Part shown: positions 1 through 13,000 of the stretch, piece by piece
Layout: each line of letters starts with the position of its first letter
Numbering within the stretch: position 1 is the stretch's first letter
Assembly (NCBI GenBank): GCA_958510875.1
Contig: OY294069.1
Location: 2,914,001 to 2,978,000, forward strand
Reading direction: 5' to 3'
Length of the DNA: 64,000 nucleotides
DNA from: Endomychus coccineus
Lineage: Eukaryota; Arthropoda; Insecta; Coleoptera; Endomychidae
Program-made: the position numbers and the translations under genes
Notes under the pieces: generated by a model
What the model was told of the DNA's origin: nothing
The model's input: only the letters and a program-made list of their open reading frames with translations
Databases searched by the model: none

Positions 1-2480
1 AGCGCAGTGGAAAATTATGATCTGTTAATTTTGATTTGAATTCTTGTATTTATTTTTAGTTAGTTCGATTTTTTATATGCCTCTTTTTCCATGACGGTCG
101 CGCGTTGTGTTGTTTGAGTCACCAAGATGGCTGCCCTCCGCCGTGCGAGGTCTGTAGAGGAGAAATTTACGCCACTTAATAAACTTGTTTCATTATTTGG
201 TGAGCGCATGTTTTAAAAGTGGAAACAATTAGGTAACCTGTATAAAATAGCTATTACCTACATGATTTGTTCGAGTAGTTCGCCTAAATGAGTCACTAGT
301 GTGAACGTGTATTTTAACAGCCGTTCTTACCTCTTACTTTGATTGTCAGCTAACTGTTCCCCGTAATTATGCATAAGAGAGCTATGCCATCGGCGTAAAC
401 TATGCAAACCCGTTAATGGAGATAACTAAATCACTTTAATGGATCCATTGCCACCGGATTGTATATTGATCGAGACCTTTATTATTGCCACTTTTACACC
501 AATTTCCTACCGCAATGAAATCATGACCAATCTTACTATACTCTACATCGATAGTTTATACAACAGTGCCGTGTAAGATTTTAAATTAATTAATGATGAT
601 TCCAGATTACCTGAAGACTGTGACGAGTCGTTAAGGGGCATTCTGTAAAACTTTGATTTCCATTGCGAAATCATGTTTCCAAAATTCAAGGTTACGCAAC
701 GCTACATGTTGCCTTAGAGTCTGAGGGGGAAACTAGAATCGAATTTCTCACCCTTGAGAATGTATTGTGACGGTGATATATCGGAATCGATGAGATCAAC
801 AAATAGGGGTAACAAAAGCGCGGGTTCAAAATGGTGTCTTCTGGTTCGGGGTACTTTCCCGAACATTTTGACACCAAGAACGTCCAAATCGGTCAATGGT
901 AGCAAAATAGCTTCATTTTCGATTTTTGAGGGCTATTTTCACAGGACTATGAGGGCAATAGTAAAATTTAAAATATGATCACCTAGATCCTGAGATATGG
1001 CTTCTGAATTGGATAATCTATTGAAGTGTATACATTATAGGCTAAGATCGAAGAGAGTGGATAAACGACACAATTTTTTGGAATTTCAAATTGGAAATGA
1101 AAAGTTCAACGAAGTTTTTGTAATACTTAGTTAGTTGTTTCTTTGATGATGCTAGCGTAGCTGGCAAAATGCGCATAAGATCTCAAAAATGTATAGTGGA
1201 AAAGGGTGGTCATGTATTTTACCATCAATCTCAATGTTAACTCTATTATTTGTACAATAAAAAATTACAATAGAAAGAAATTAAAACACGACTATAACAA
1301 CATGATATATGATGTACATTATTATCTGAAGAGTGTTCACCCATTTTTCTAATATATTCCTTTCCTATAAAACCAGACGAAATCTAATTTCTTGTTGTTG
1401 TTCATTTAATGGTATCCTTCAATTCCAAACTTCTTTGCGACATACAAGAACATAGAAGAAATTACACCATTGAAGCTGGGAAAAATTCAATTGTTACGTA
1501 GTTAATTTTGTTTCATTTTTCAGTATTATCTTCGGAACTGTTTCAGTCAATGTTTGGTAAAGTTTGAACAGTTTCTTAAGAAAATCACTTCTACGATATA
1601 ACTACCATAATGATAAAGTTATAATACGTCTAACTGTCTGGTTAGCTTGTATATAATGATAGCGATGTACATTTAAAAACGTATCAGCATTAACAGTTTG
1701 CTAATTCTAGATGCAATTGTCGTGATACCGACTATTACCAGGTAATATTCGTTCGTTGTAATTGTAGATAACTGTTGAACAGTTATTATCTAAGTAGAAA
1801 AAGTAGATTCCCGTAAAAACGTATGAACGCATTCTAACAGTGCTTTAATCGTAATATGCATATATTTCGATCTGGTCGGGCTTACGGCACATCAGCACGT
1901 TTGTTTATTTATCAAATACTCGTACTTTATATCGTATCACGAACATTCACCGTTTTTCTTTTAATTAATTAGCGATGAGCAATAACTATATCATGATATA
2001 AGAATGAACAGATTTATGTAGTTACGGGATGCGAAGTGAACACTCCTCTTTTGTATTTTATGAGTTATTATGTAGTACTTGTTGCTTATCCAACAATTGG
2101 CTGTTGCTTTGCTTCCTAGGCTATGAGGAAGAATCGACTTCAAACCTAATAGTATAGGAGCTAGAGCGACATGGTGGGCCTGAATGGCACTAATGTATAT
2201 TGGTGGAGAAAGGTTCAATGTACAATAGCTCTCACAGACCGAATCATGTATTGTCAGGCGTTTGCAAGCTACAGCCATCTCCAATTTTGAACTTTTTTAT
2301 TGCAAGAACCCTTTTTCAGAGTTGTTGTATATTGAAAAGCATGTAATTCTTATACATTTGCCCCTAGTGTCAAGGTTTTTTATCGAAGCAATTTCTTGGA
2401 GCTGGCCAATCAATTCAGTAGGCTGAATGCAATGCACGAACACAGTTTCTAACCTGGTGGAAAATGTTTGTTATTATTAC
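1..2480. other. No recognisable gene; AT-rich upstream DNA
   Basis: I see no supported exon here. It probably belongs to an intron or the 5' flank of the ZP-N gene, whose visible exons begin near 3952. A 29-codon ORF with a good start context begins at 127 but has no recognisable product. Part of its sequence (around 165-185) recurs near 18487, which suggests a dispersed repeat. Confidence 0.5.
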
Positions 2481-2483
2481 CAG

Positions 2484-3112
2484 TTAGTATGGTCCAATGG
2501 TGCCTCCAGCCCAAAATCCGCACCAAACAGTGACACGTTGTGGATGCACTTGTTTTTCGACAATCACATGTGGGTTCTCCGAACCCCAAACACGGCAATT
2601 TTGGCGATTAACAAAACCATCAAGATGAAAATGTGCTTCATTGCTTAGGATGATTTTGCTCAAGAAATCAGCGTCCACTTGTTGATGTTCAATAATCCAT
2701 TGAATGAACTCTCTTCGCTGTACATGGTCATTAGGCTTCAGTTGTTGTGTTAATTGAATTTTGTAAGCATGGAGACTCAGATCTTTTGTGAGTATACGTT
2801 GTGGAGAGCTTCTTGAAATTTGCAATTCTTGTCCAGGATGCCGAATTGATATTCTAGGATTTTCAGCAACACTCTCACGCACTGCTCCGATATTGACATT
2901 TGAACGGCTTGTTTTTGGACGACCGGTGTGTTTGGCGTCTCCAACTGATCCAGTCTTACTGAATTCTCCAATTAATCTCTTCACAGTTGACGAAGTTAAA
3001 ACGCTATTCAGACCATACTTTGTATGAAATTTTCGAACTGTGGCCGCCAAACTTTCATTATTATTGAGATATTGTTCAATGATGAAAACACGTTGTTGTA
3101 TCGTGTAACCCT
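2484..3112 (-). pseudogene. Decayed Tc1/mariner-superfamily transposase (N-terminal two thirds)
   Basis: Read on the minus strand, the frame runs from about 3112 to 2484. It carries an N-terminal helix-turn-helix of the type seen in insect IS630/Tc1-mariner proteins (FIIEQYLNNNES followed by VRKFHTKYGLN), a second HTH with TGRPKTSRS, and the start of the DDE catalytic domain (NEAHFHLDG, then VTVWCGFWAGGTIGPY). It stops just after GTIGPY, so the second catalytic Asp block (usually a QQDGA motif) is missing, and an in-frame TAG stands where the start should be. A TIR-like sequence (GGTGTCCCAAAATAA on the minus strand) lies near 3167-3182; I could not find its partner. The family is related to the element at 42724-43623. 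It is a dead copy. Confidence 0.85.
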
Positions 3113-3951
3113 AAGCTCTCAGCTGTCAAACTGTTCTTTTTCACGATTGCCAACAATCTTGAGTTTATTTTGGGACACCAGAGGGTATTGTCAGTAGATA
3201 TCTGCAAGAGAGACCGACCTCCCCACTCATGTGAAGCCTAACTGTAGATCGAGTTCTCTATCTGATCGACAGACTACAGTAAAAATCGCAATTCGACATG
3301 GCGGTGATTTCTTAAGTAAGTAAGGAAAATGTTAACACTCGATACAGCTATCCTTCATGAACTATCTAAACAGAAACAAGGATACCGGTACGAAATCATA
3401 TTGCCTATTTTATCAATTCAACAAATCATGGACCAAGAGAAACTTTCGAACTCGAAAGGACGTGAGTAATTTCAACAGTCTTTGAGACTAACTATATTAC
3501 ATTTTGATCATGTAGTTCTCTATAATATGTGATATAAGAATGATCGAAAGAAGACCACGATGCATTCGTATAATGACCGAAACTATCATGTAATTTTCTT
3601 TATCCGAATTATCAGGTAAATGAATTTTCTCAAGGCATTGGTTCAATCATTTAAACTCTGTATTTATAAAATAACTTGACAAAAACTCGATAAACGTACA
3701 ATATTAGGCCGTTCACCTATCCATGGGTGAGGAACCTTTCCTTCTATTGGGCAACCTTATAGATTTATGATAAATGACTCCAAACATTGCATAAAAACAT
3801 ATATTTCTGATATTGACGACAATCAAGTCGATTTAATCATGATTATGGTACGGGTCGGGTCGATGACAATTCCATTCTCGGATTGTTGCCAAACCAGCAC
3901 TTGAGTATTTATGTAACCGGTATTATTGCGGGCTAACGTTTAATGTTTCAG

Positions 3952-6900
3952 TTTCAGCGAAGGCGACCCAATGCCTGCCCCTGGCGAGCGAGATCGAAGT
4001 GTCAACGGGACCGTATTTCGGGGGCAGAATAGCGGTAGAAGCGACCGACGGCGAAAGGTGCGCCGTAGATGGCGATCCCACCAGTCCGAGAGACATTTAC
4101 ACTCTTCGTATCAATCATACCGAGTGTGGCAGTCAAGTTAACGACACAACGGTGGCCACGTTCGTAATCGTACAAGAGAATCTACCGATATTAACACACA
4201 GCACACGTAGATTCCTGGTGTTGTGTTCGTATCAGCCCGAAACGTTGACCGTGAGAGCCGGATTGAACTTGCCCACCAATCATCTTAAAGGACAGGGGCA
4301 TATGACGCCTATATCGTTCGATGATAATAACCAGTTGGGTCGAAACGGTAGAAACATAAGGACAGGACGTGCTTTTCAAAAACCGTTAGCATTAGGTTAG
4401 TATGTTTACGCTCCCGGCTTTTTAGCTGCATTTTGGTACTTCCAAATAAACCTGCACATCTATATTACAACATGCCATAGCGGTATGCTGGTTATTATAG
4501 AGGTACATTAAACGAAAATTTGCCAGTGTGTTCCAAAATGTTCACTCAATCTGGGAATCTTTTCAAAACACCAAGGAATGGAAGTCGACAAACAATGTTC
4601 CAAAACTTAAGTAAAAATTATTGGCATAGAATCCTAGAACTATTAACTACATTTACGAGGATTCGTCAATAAGCGTATTCATTTTTATTTTTCAAGCTAG
4701 TTGAAGCGCAGCGAGCACTGTAGTGCAAGAGCTCAGAGTCGCAAAAAGCCCAAGTTTTTTTATACTTTTGATACATTTTAGAGTTGGTGCATATTAACAT
4801 ACTGCGGTCAGCCATGCCAATGCTGGGACTGGTATCGTAAGTGATCCCTCTAAAATATGTCGTGAATATCGGGGTGGTGAAATGAAAATTTGTTGGCAAT
4901 TTATATTATATAGGTACCTCTAGCGACTTAAAATTATGTTTTGCGGAAATTTAGCTTCCGATTCTCCTCTAATCAAGATATTTTAAATTGCTCTCAAGTA
5001 GCCTACGTTGCTAATGCCCTTCAGCTTAGAGTCTCTCGACCACCCTAGTCTCCTTTTATCTCAACACCTTTCGTTCAACGTAGCTCTAACTTTTACAAAC
5101 CATCCCAAAATTAATATTCACCTAAAACCTCTTTTAAGACAAATTCCCAATGCAGAATCAATCGCATGCCCCTTGCCTATACAGCAGAAAATAAATTATC
5201 GTCACCAAGAATTGGATAAGCAACTAGCTGGATCAACATAGGGGACATAACTAAGCCACCAAAGGTATTGCAGCGTTTTGGCGCTAAATTTCGGATCGAG
5301 TGTATGCTAGAAATGGAATGAAATTGTTTTCAAATGTCAAATAAGGTACCACGTGATAATTCATTCAAACAATACGATTTATGAGAGCCACAAAAATACA
5401 GCAACTATTATGAAAATAACACTTTACTTTATTCAAGAAGACAAAAACTAAAACCATTGTTTGAAGCTTATTGAAACTGCTCAACACTAAAAAGAATAAA
5501 CTTAATAAGTAACAGAATAACCATCGTTGACAACAATAACTTGTTGTTGATGCGGCATAGATGCAATTAAGTTTTGAGCAGTGTTGAGAGGCATATGTGT
5601 CCTAACTTCTTTGATTTCAGCAATTGAATATTGCTTTATAAATTTGGCGTTCAACCTCTTCCCACAGGTTCTCTATAGGGGTAAGTTCCGGAGATTGTGC
5701 CGGCCTTTGTAGAACCTGAATATTATTCTCCAGCTACCACTTCTGAACAAGGCGGCTAGATGTGTGTCTTGGATCATTGACCTGTTGAAAAACCACTTCA
5801 TAAAAACACACTACCCTGTCCTTGGTTTATTGTTGGTGTATCGTACTTTGGGTTATATCTCCACTAGAATTAAATAGTTTGTTACGAGTTTAGTCGCTAA
5901 ACAAACTTCTTTTCTAGTCTTCAATGCTCCAGTTTGAGTGTGGCCGCGCAAATTCAATCTTGACTGGACGTCTGCTGTAAAGTTTCCCTGAAACCATCAT
6001 CAAATTCAGGAATTTCTGCAATTATTCTCGGTCCGAACAACCACGAATTTCACAGACAAATTCTTTTGATTCTCCTATCCATCCAAAATGTCGTTTTTCT
6101 TGGTCTTCCTGATTTTGGCATTTTTTTCATATGCGCTCTTTCATTGTGACGTGAAATTATTTTTGACACGCTGTAAGGCAAGAACCTACAGCTAGAGATT
6201 CCTCTTATTTTTCAATAGATATTCGCCAAATGTGTGTTACGTAGGTTCCCCATTGTCTACATTTCTCGATGATTCCCCGTCACGGTCTCACAGTCAAAGA
6301 GTTACCAGCCTGTTAAAATATACTTCTTCAAGACATTAAAAAGTGATCTGCACGACAAAGCTTCAATTCAATTAAACATAATTTTCTGTTTCCGTTGAGA
6401 TCTACCCGAACAATTTCACGACTACAAAAAAAAAGCCCATCAATATTAAGCATGAATAATTGAACAAATTAGTTTATGGACAACAAACACTTGTAACAGA
6501 CCGCCAGAATGAGATAGTTAACAACGTGGTAATTATTAAACCAGTTTATTCGTTACGCCAATTTTGCACATAAATTATTGCAAGTATTTATCGACATCGT
6601 GTTCGTTATTAATTATACTTCCTTAACTATTCAATGGATCTAAATAATGAGAGGTATTTCAAGATTAAAACGGTTTATCTTGCAGGCGATATATTTTACA
6701 AATTAATGACAGTGTTAAGTAATAACTATTATATCATTAATCGTCGAGATATCTCACGCATCTACAAACAAACGCACTGTAATTAAATGATTTACGTGCT
6801 ACACACGACGATCACATTATACGAGGAGCAATCGTTATAATTATTGTCAGAGCTCCAAGAGCTCTACATCCTCCCTCGAAAAAATTATCTTTCCTTTTAT

Positions 6901-7632
6901 AGTTCGCCGATTCTTTCCACTGACTCAGTAAAGGTGTTGATCTATATAAATGCCCAAATATTTTATTATAGAGGTATTTTGCACAATATCAGTGGTGTCA
7001 TTTAAAATTAGAGGTTATAAGTTATTCGGTAGTAATTGTATTTTGTTTTAGAAACGCTTAGCTTCAATAGGTTCATATCTAACCAGAATTTTACAATATT
7101 AATAACATAAGAACATATATCATCTCCAAGGGGCAATTCTAAGTTAGTAGGTTATTTGTGAGCTTATTTTCGAAAGCAGTAACATTAACTGAACACATAC
7201 ACGTACGTACATAAGTCGATGTCCCTTTACCAAATGAAAGATGCCACAGACATTCATTTCACATACGAAAGAGGAGAAGTTCGTACATTATGATCCTAAT
7301 GAATGAACGATTGACTGGTCTTTTAATATAGCCTGTTTCTTGTTTCAGTTCAAGATGAAAAAGTTATCACACAAAAAAATACGTCGTCGACCAGTAACAT
7401 TGTTCCAATATTTGTGATATCGATGTTAACTGTAGCTTTCGTTATTGGTGTGATCGTTATAGCCTTGAAAATAACGACAAATAGGAGATTGCAAAATATG
7501 GACAACGTTTCTGTGATATCTGATTTGTCGTCTAGTAGTTACACGACCATGCACGACGCCGAAGAAGTTTCGGACGAGCAGAATAATTCTAGGAGACAAA
7601 GTGATAACAAAGTGATAAGTATCTCATGTTAA
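3952..7632 (+). CDS. ZP-N domain, single-pass membrane protein (last two exons; 5' part not identified)
   Basis: Exons are 3952-4395 (a second possible acceptor gives a start at 3958) and 7349-7632, joined through a Val codon split as G|TT. The first exon encodes a ZP-N-like module: four cysteines (TQC, RCAV, ECGS, LVLCSY), the segment GPYFGGRIAVEATDG, and the typical RRFLVLCSYQPETLTVRA strand. The second exon encodes a Ser/Thr-rich stalk, one hydrophobic helix (IVPIFVISMLTVAFVIGVIV) and an acidic cytoplasmic tail of about 50 residues ending KVISISC. ZP proteins of insects are apical or cuticle-matrix proteins that polymerise through ZP-N. No ZP-C module is visible between ZP-N and the membrane helix, which is unusual. 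Upstream exons with a signal peptide must lie further 5', possibly outside the window. The intron holds Tc1 debris. Confidence 0.75.
5520..6300 (-). pseudogene. Decayed Tc1-type transposase
   Basis: Conceptual minus-strand translation across frames gives Tc1 landmarks in order: a segment resembling LEFA..HSNW..EDW near 5930, a DE-type strand near 5880, FQQVNDPRHTSSRLVQKW near 5760-5800 (normally with the second catalytic Asp), and PAQSPELTPIENLWEEVERQ near 5640-5700, the region preceding the third catalytic acidic residue. Many stops and frameshifts are present, so it is inactive. It sits in the intron of the ZP-N gene. I did not find convincing TIRs. Confidence 0.75.
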
Positions 7633-7837
7633 TAGTTACTAGCTACTTCTTTGGGATATAACCACTGTGAACTCTCGCATTAGTATTCATTTAATCGCGC
7701 TTGAATATGTACATGAGAATAGTCTTCTCTTACAGCAAACAAATCTACAGGGTATCTAAAGTTTTCTTTGTGGTGTGGATATACACTATTACTAATTATC
7801 AAAACCACTAACAGCGTTGTAAACTAGATTACTTTGG

Positions 7838-7875
7838 AAATAGTTTGCCAGCGAAGCTGGCTTCATCTGAAGTAA
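7838..7875 (-). ncRNA. Hammerhead ribozyme-like relic
   Basis: On the minus strand CAGATGA is followed by a perfect 6-bp helix (GCCAGC/GCUGGC, loop UUC at 7847-7861) and then AAA. The downstream sequence resembles the Penelope-like tail near 46560 (shared AGTAAACTAAA). Against the hammerhead core CUGANGA...GAAA, positions 4 and 12 are changed, so it should not cleave. Confidence 0.4.
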
Positions 7876-8002
7876 ACTAAAAGTCAATATTTCTAATGAA
7901 TAGTAAGTTATTATATTATTGTCATTTATTGCTTTCCAAACATATGTTATCCAGCAGATAGAATATGATATGTTATGACTAATTATTGACGTTATCATTT
8001 TA

Positions 8003-8008
8003 AATAAA
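8003..8008 (+). promoter_or_regulatory. Candidate poly(A) signal of the ZP-N gene
   Basis: AATAAA lies about 370 bp after the ZP-N stop codon on the same strand; a second AATAAA occurs near 8754. The usage is inferred. Confidence 0.4.
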
Positions 8009-8009
8009 A

Positions 8010-10000
8010 TGCAAGATTAAAAAGTAGTTCCTTTGATAAATGTAACGTTTAGAGCACAAAAAAGAATATATGGGATTTCATTTATATGTTCCACTTCTTT
8101 GTGGTGTAATATTTTGTAATAATTGTTTCCTGAAAAATATTTCAAGAATTAAAAACTAATTCATTTGTTCTACTAGACTAAGTTATTTTCTGAAGTTGAA
8201 TGTGGTATTGTATTATTGTAGCTGTACAAATATACACTATATGCTCTCAAATAAGGAGAAAACTGTTTTGTTTTAACAGTTTTCTCTAAATCGACTGACT
8301 TAGTTTTGATACTATCTGATAGATGACACTACTAATACGCATATTTTCAAGAATGATGAATAATAATCAGATACAGGAAATATCCCCCAAACACACTGCA
8401 TATACAGTTTTGCGTTTCCGGACCAGCTGTATCTGTAGTCAACATTTCCTAAGAAATTATTATTATTATCATGAAGTTATTGAGAATTTTGTCAAACTTG
8501 ATATTTATTTGTTAGATGTGATAAATGAAACACTACAGAGATTTTCAAAACACATTGTTCGTTATAAGCTAAGATTATTCCCATACAAACGAACTTATTG
8601 CATATTTTGAACATATACTAGGTGTTTTTACGCTTATAGATAGTTTATAAAAATTATAAATATTTAAAGTTTCTAACACCATGTATAGTATGCAATGACA
8701 TTTTAACTATACATAGTACAATTTTAATGTATTTGTTTTATTTTCCTAGTTAATAAAGAATAATTAATGATGATGTTGGTTTTTTATTCTCCAAGTACAG
8801 GTGTTTTACATTATAATAACGATTGTGGGGAAAAAGCTTGCTACCCTCAGATATCAGGGAAAGTCCTCTGAATAGTTTTTAAAACTAGTGGGTTACTCGT
8901 TCAATTGATCTAATTTACATTCCATTTACTCGACTTTATTTCAAATAATCTGGGCTTTTTATGGCCTAAAATGATATTCGCGTTCTTTCTCCTTCTAGAA
9001 AGTAACGTTTCAAGAAATCTGAAAGAACCTAGAATATAGTTTCAATTACAACAGTCATAGGCCCGCCGCTAACTATCTTAACGCCCGCATGCACAACCGA
9101 CTATGCCGCCCCCAAACGAGATTTGTTCAAAAAACTTTTAGTTTTTCTACATATGGGTGTATAAAAAACAAAGAATTACGTTTCAATATTAAACAATTTA
9201 TTGTCATTACTATGTGTATAACGTAAAATATCAAGAAGCATTGGCCGATTTGTAAAAAATGATACCAAGTATTTTGCCAAACACAAAAAATGACTGTTCT
9301 GATCAAGGTACTGGAATAGTAGGTTAATGGAAAGTTTGCCTAAGAAAAGTCTCCTATTTTCCTAAAAAACAGTTTTTAGATTCGTTCTCGTCTTCAAACT
9401 ACTGGTTGAATTATAAATTTAAAAACAGACTGATAGCTTCAATAAAAGATACACAATTTTAACAAACTTTGTTTTTATTAAGCAAAACGTGACATTTAAA
9501 CCGATGACATTATCCAACAATGGTTTTACAAACTATGGTTTATTCTTAAAATATTAAACTTAAGATCACGAAGTAGGGAATGAGTGAGGTACGTGTACAG
9601 TAGGATAAGAGTTATTTACAAATAAATTTAATAATGGAGAATTGGTAAATTCTTCCTGAACATGTACAAGGTTTCCTGTATTTTTAACTGACTGATGGAG
9701 AATCTCAAAATCATCTTTGAAATGATGTATGTAGGTAAACTTTCTGATAATTTATGTACTTAAAAAACACAATGTTACCACATCTTTTAGAACAAATAAT
9801 ACGGTAGGCAAATATATTAAAAACAACAAAGATAAGAATAATTTGTTGAGCTCCTACAGTTCAATTTGAAACATCCTGTATAATATCCGGTTTTAAATTG
9901 TTTAACTTGTAATATGAAATTCTGTATGGGAGGAAAATGAAACCAAGGAAGTATCTCAATTATTATATATTATTAATTAATACATTCATATTCTCTGGAT
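8010..10000. other. Gene-free spacer between ZP-N gene and Tango6
   Basis: AT-rich DNA with no exon that I can support. A perfect 12-bp hairpin with a 7-nt loop lies at 8256-8286. Confidence 0.5.
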
Positions 10001-13000
10001 TCATTGTAACACAAGAATTTTCTTATTAAAACTAAGTTTAACTTTAGGAAAAACAATTTCTTTCATATTCTCGTTTAATTGCTCCAGTGCCAACTGAGCC
10101 TGCAATCTCATAACGTCGTCCGTGTCGTCGTTATAAATCAACTTCAGACTTCTATAAATTGGTAATATCTCTTCTTTCAAACAGTTCAACGTGTCCCTAC
10201 CCAAACCGACAAACAATTGTCTCATAACTGTAACGGCGGCTCGCCGGGCTTCGACGGCCTTATCTGTTGTAATTATTGCATGGACGCACACCAAAACCTG
10301 TAAATATATGCAAATTTCACAATTAGAATGCGCGTTACCACTTCTTCCCGTTAGCTGATACAGACAGAATTCGTTAACGTACACTGGAGCACATTAACAT
10401 TGGCCTATCTTGCACGCAAATCAAATAAACGTTCCTCGTAAATACTTAATGGATTCGTAGATATTTCAATTCACTCACCTCTGACACGATAGTGCCAAGT
10501 TTATATCCTAACACCCTGCAAATTTCACCCAAATTCGACAAACTGGAAGCTCTCATTAAATGATCATCGTCTTTTGTTCCCTCTAAGAAGGTGTTAAGGA
10601 GTAGAGACTTGTATTGCGGTGCTAGTTCATCTGTAAACAACCAATATAATGTGCTTTTTGATATAGTAAAATAATAAAACTAAATTTTGCATCATTTCGC
10701 ATATAATTCTCTTATGGATAGGCCAACAGTTTGAATTTAGACAAGCTATTTGCGTTTAAAAAGGTATTTTCATTAAAAAACTAATATTTTTTTAGTAATT
10801 AACGTAAATTCAAGTTAATGTTGAACTACATTCACCCAAATTTCAACAACAAGAATAAAAAAAATTATTAAAATACACTTAAATTTACACAGAACTTCAA
10901 CAGTTTATAAATAAAGCAGTGTGGTCTGAGGGATAGAATATCTGGCTCCCATTCAGTAGACTCGGGTTCGATTCCCAGAGGGGAACAATTAGTATTTAGT
11001 TGTATAAAGATAACGACATGAAAAATTCATTTCATAATCTTTACACAAATGCTAAGAATATCTTATAGAAAGTGGAACAATTAAATAAAATTCAGTAACC
11101 AAATCAAATAGATTCGCGAAGAGTGACTTTCTCGAGCGGCAACACATTTCTAGTTATTATAATGGTACTATTAAATCCATTAAAGCCAGATTGTAAAGCT
11201 GGACATTTTAATTCCAGCCATTCCAATGAGTACTGTTGTACAATCATATTAATAAGGTGCAAAAGTTGGTGTAAATTCTCAATATGCACTAAATAACATC
11301 TACCCAGCAGCAACCACTGAGTTTGCCGCATTACGAACACGTAAGAAAATAATAAATTTATAGCAAATATAACGCAACTTTTTATTATGTACTGGAAGGA
11401 ATATTCGTAACGAATTTCTATATATTATTTACAAAACCAATACAGATGTATGACTTACTACAAGCCTGCTTGATTAAAACGTCAATATTTCGCTGAATCA
11501 AATAAGTTCACTTGAAGATGTCAAAACAATATTATTTAATTGTTTATAATAAAACTAAGAATTATATATCATGGATTTCGAAGATATGGTATTCTTGTAA
11601 ATGCTATTATCACTTTATTTGGCTAATATCAATTTTTTTCTAATAAATCTTTCAATGGAAACTTAAAAATACTTACTAAGTATTTTAGTCGTCTGAACCA
11701 AAACTTCTCCTATCTTCATTCTCAACTCGTTTCCCTTTTCGAAGTCTTCCGTAGGAAAATTGGAATATTCCGCGCAGAGTTCACTTAGAACAATACTGGT
11801 GTATTCTTCTGCTAATGAAACCATACCATTTATAGCTCCCAAGTAAATATAAGTATCTTTATGTTTCAAATTTTCCTGGAACAGTCAAACCAACAACTAG
11901 AACATCGTTTGGAAGATACAACCAAAGGATGCCAACATAGTGTCATAGACTTTTGAAGAGAAACGGCAAATCGCAACATCTGTCAACGCTCAGTAGCTTC
12001 AGTCAAAAATATCAATTGAGGTGTCATGTATAAAATGATGGAGACATTGAAAAGAATATACCGGTTACAAGATGAGCAGCTGGCATTAAATTGAATATAC
12101 ACATACGAATATAAATTTATAATTACGATCCTAACTCAATCACTAGATAATTACCTGAAATACGTTCAAGAGGTATTGCCTCCTGCCCAAAGCGTCCTTA
12201 TCTCGATTCTTAATCAGTTTCGTTAACGCAAGTAGACCGTGTCCTTTAACAGGCAGACATTCGTCGAAGGCCTCTTCTATTGCCTGATCCAACGATGACT
12301 TTGTTTCGGTTCGTTTGACATTAACATCATCAGAGTCAAGACAATTCGAAATCTTAGACATCAACTGCCTCAGTTCTTCGTCCGTAGTTACGTTTCGGAT
12401 AGTTCTTAACGGGACTTTGATGGCATCGAAGGTTTTCACCTGATGATCGGAATTTTCTAATAGAGCATGCAATATCATAGTTGCGAGGAAAAGATTCTGG
12501 TAGGCGTCACTTTCTTTGTTTTTTCCTTTATGCACACCGTTTTGGATGGCCTCGTGGAATATGTAGTCGATGTAGGTGATGATCTCGTGTGGGTTTTCGA
12601 TAATATTCTCTTGAACTTCTTTTCGACTAGACAATTTGCTCAGAAGATCGTAGACGCCAAGTTTTTTTTCGAACACCGTTTCCAAAGTTTCGGTCTCCAA
12701 TTCCAACAATTCGAGATTATTCGATTTGAAATACTTTTGAGAATGTCTTAGACAATTTATCAGATATTCGAACATTGTAGTGGACAGTTTTAGGTTAGCT
12801 TTGCCCAAGGTATGTAAAGCTTCAGCACTTTCCCTTAGTGGGTACGAAACTGGAAATTCAGAAGCTTCCACGTCAACGGAATCAGAATTCACGTTAACCA
12901 CCATACTACGTGAAAAGTGGTACAAGTCGGTTTTTTCAATTCCAAAAAGAAGATCGTCCAGAGTTGCAAACATTTTCGTGCGCTCTTTGACGTTTTTCAG

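Noticed and set aside
127..216. Small peptide gene of 29 codons
   Set aside because: Good start context but part of the sequence recurs near 18487, which fits a repeat better than a gene.
8256..8286. Terminator or miRNA hairpin
   Set aside because: A 12-bp perfect stem is too short for a miRNA precursor and intrinsic terminators do not apply to this type of genome.
10917..10987. Functional tRNA gene
   Set aside because: The A- and B-box-like sequences are good, but the acceptor stem does not pair and the sequence recurs inside a larger dispersed repeat at 57.6 and 62.8 kb.
11104..11340. Additional Tango6 exon between 11677 and 10630
   Set aside because: Exons 11677-11875 and 10479-10630 join in frame into a continuous conserved domain, and part of this ORF lies in the tRNA-related repeat.
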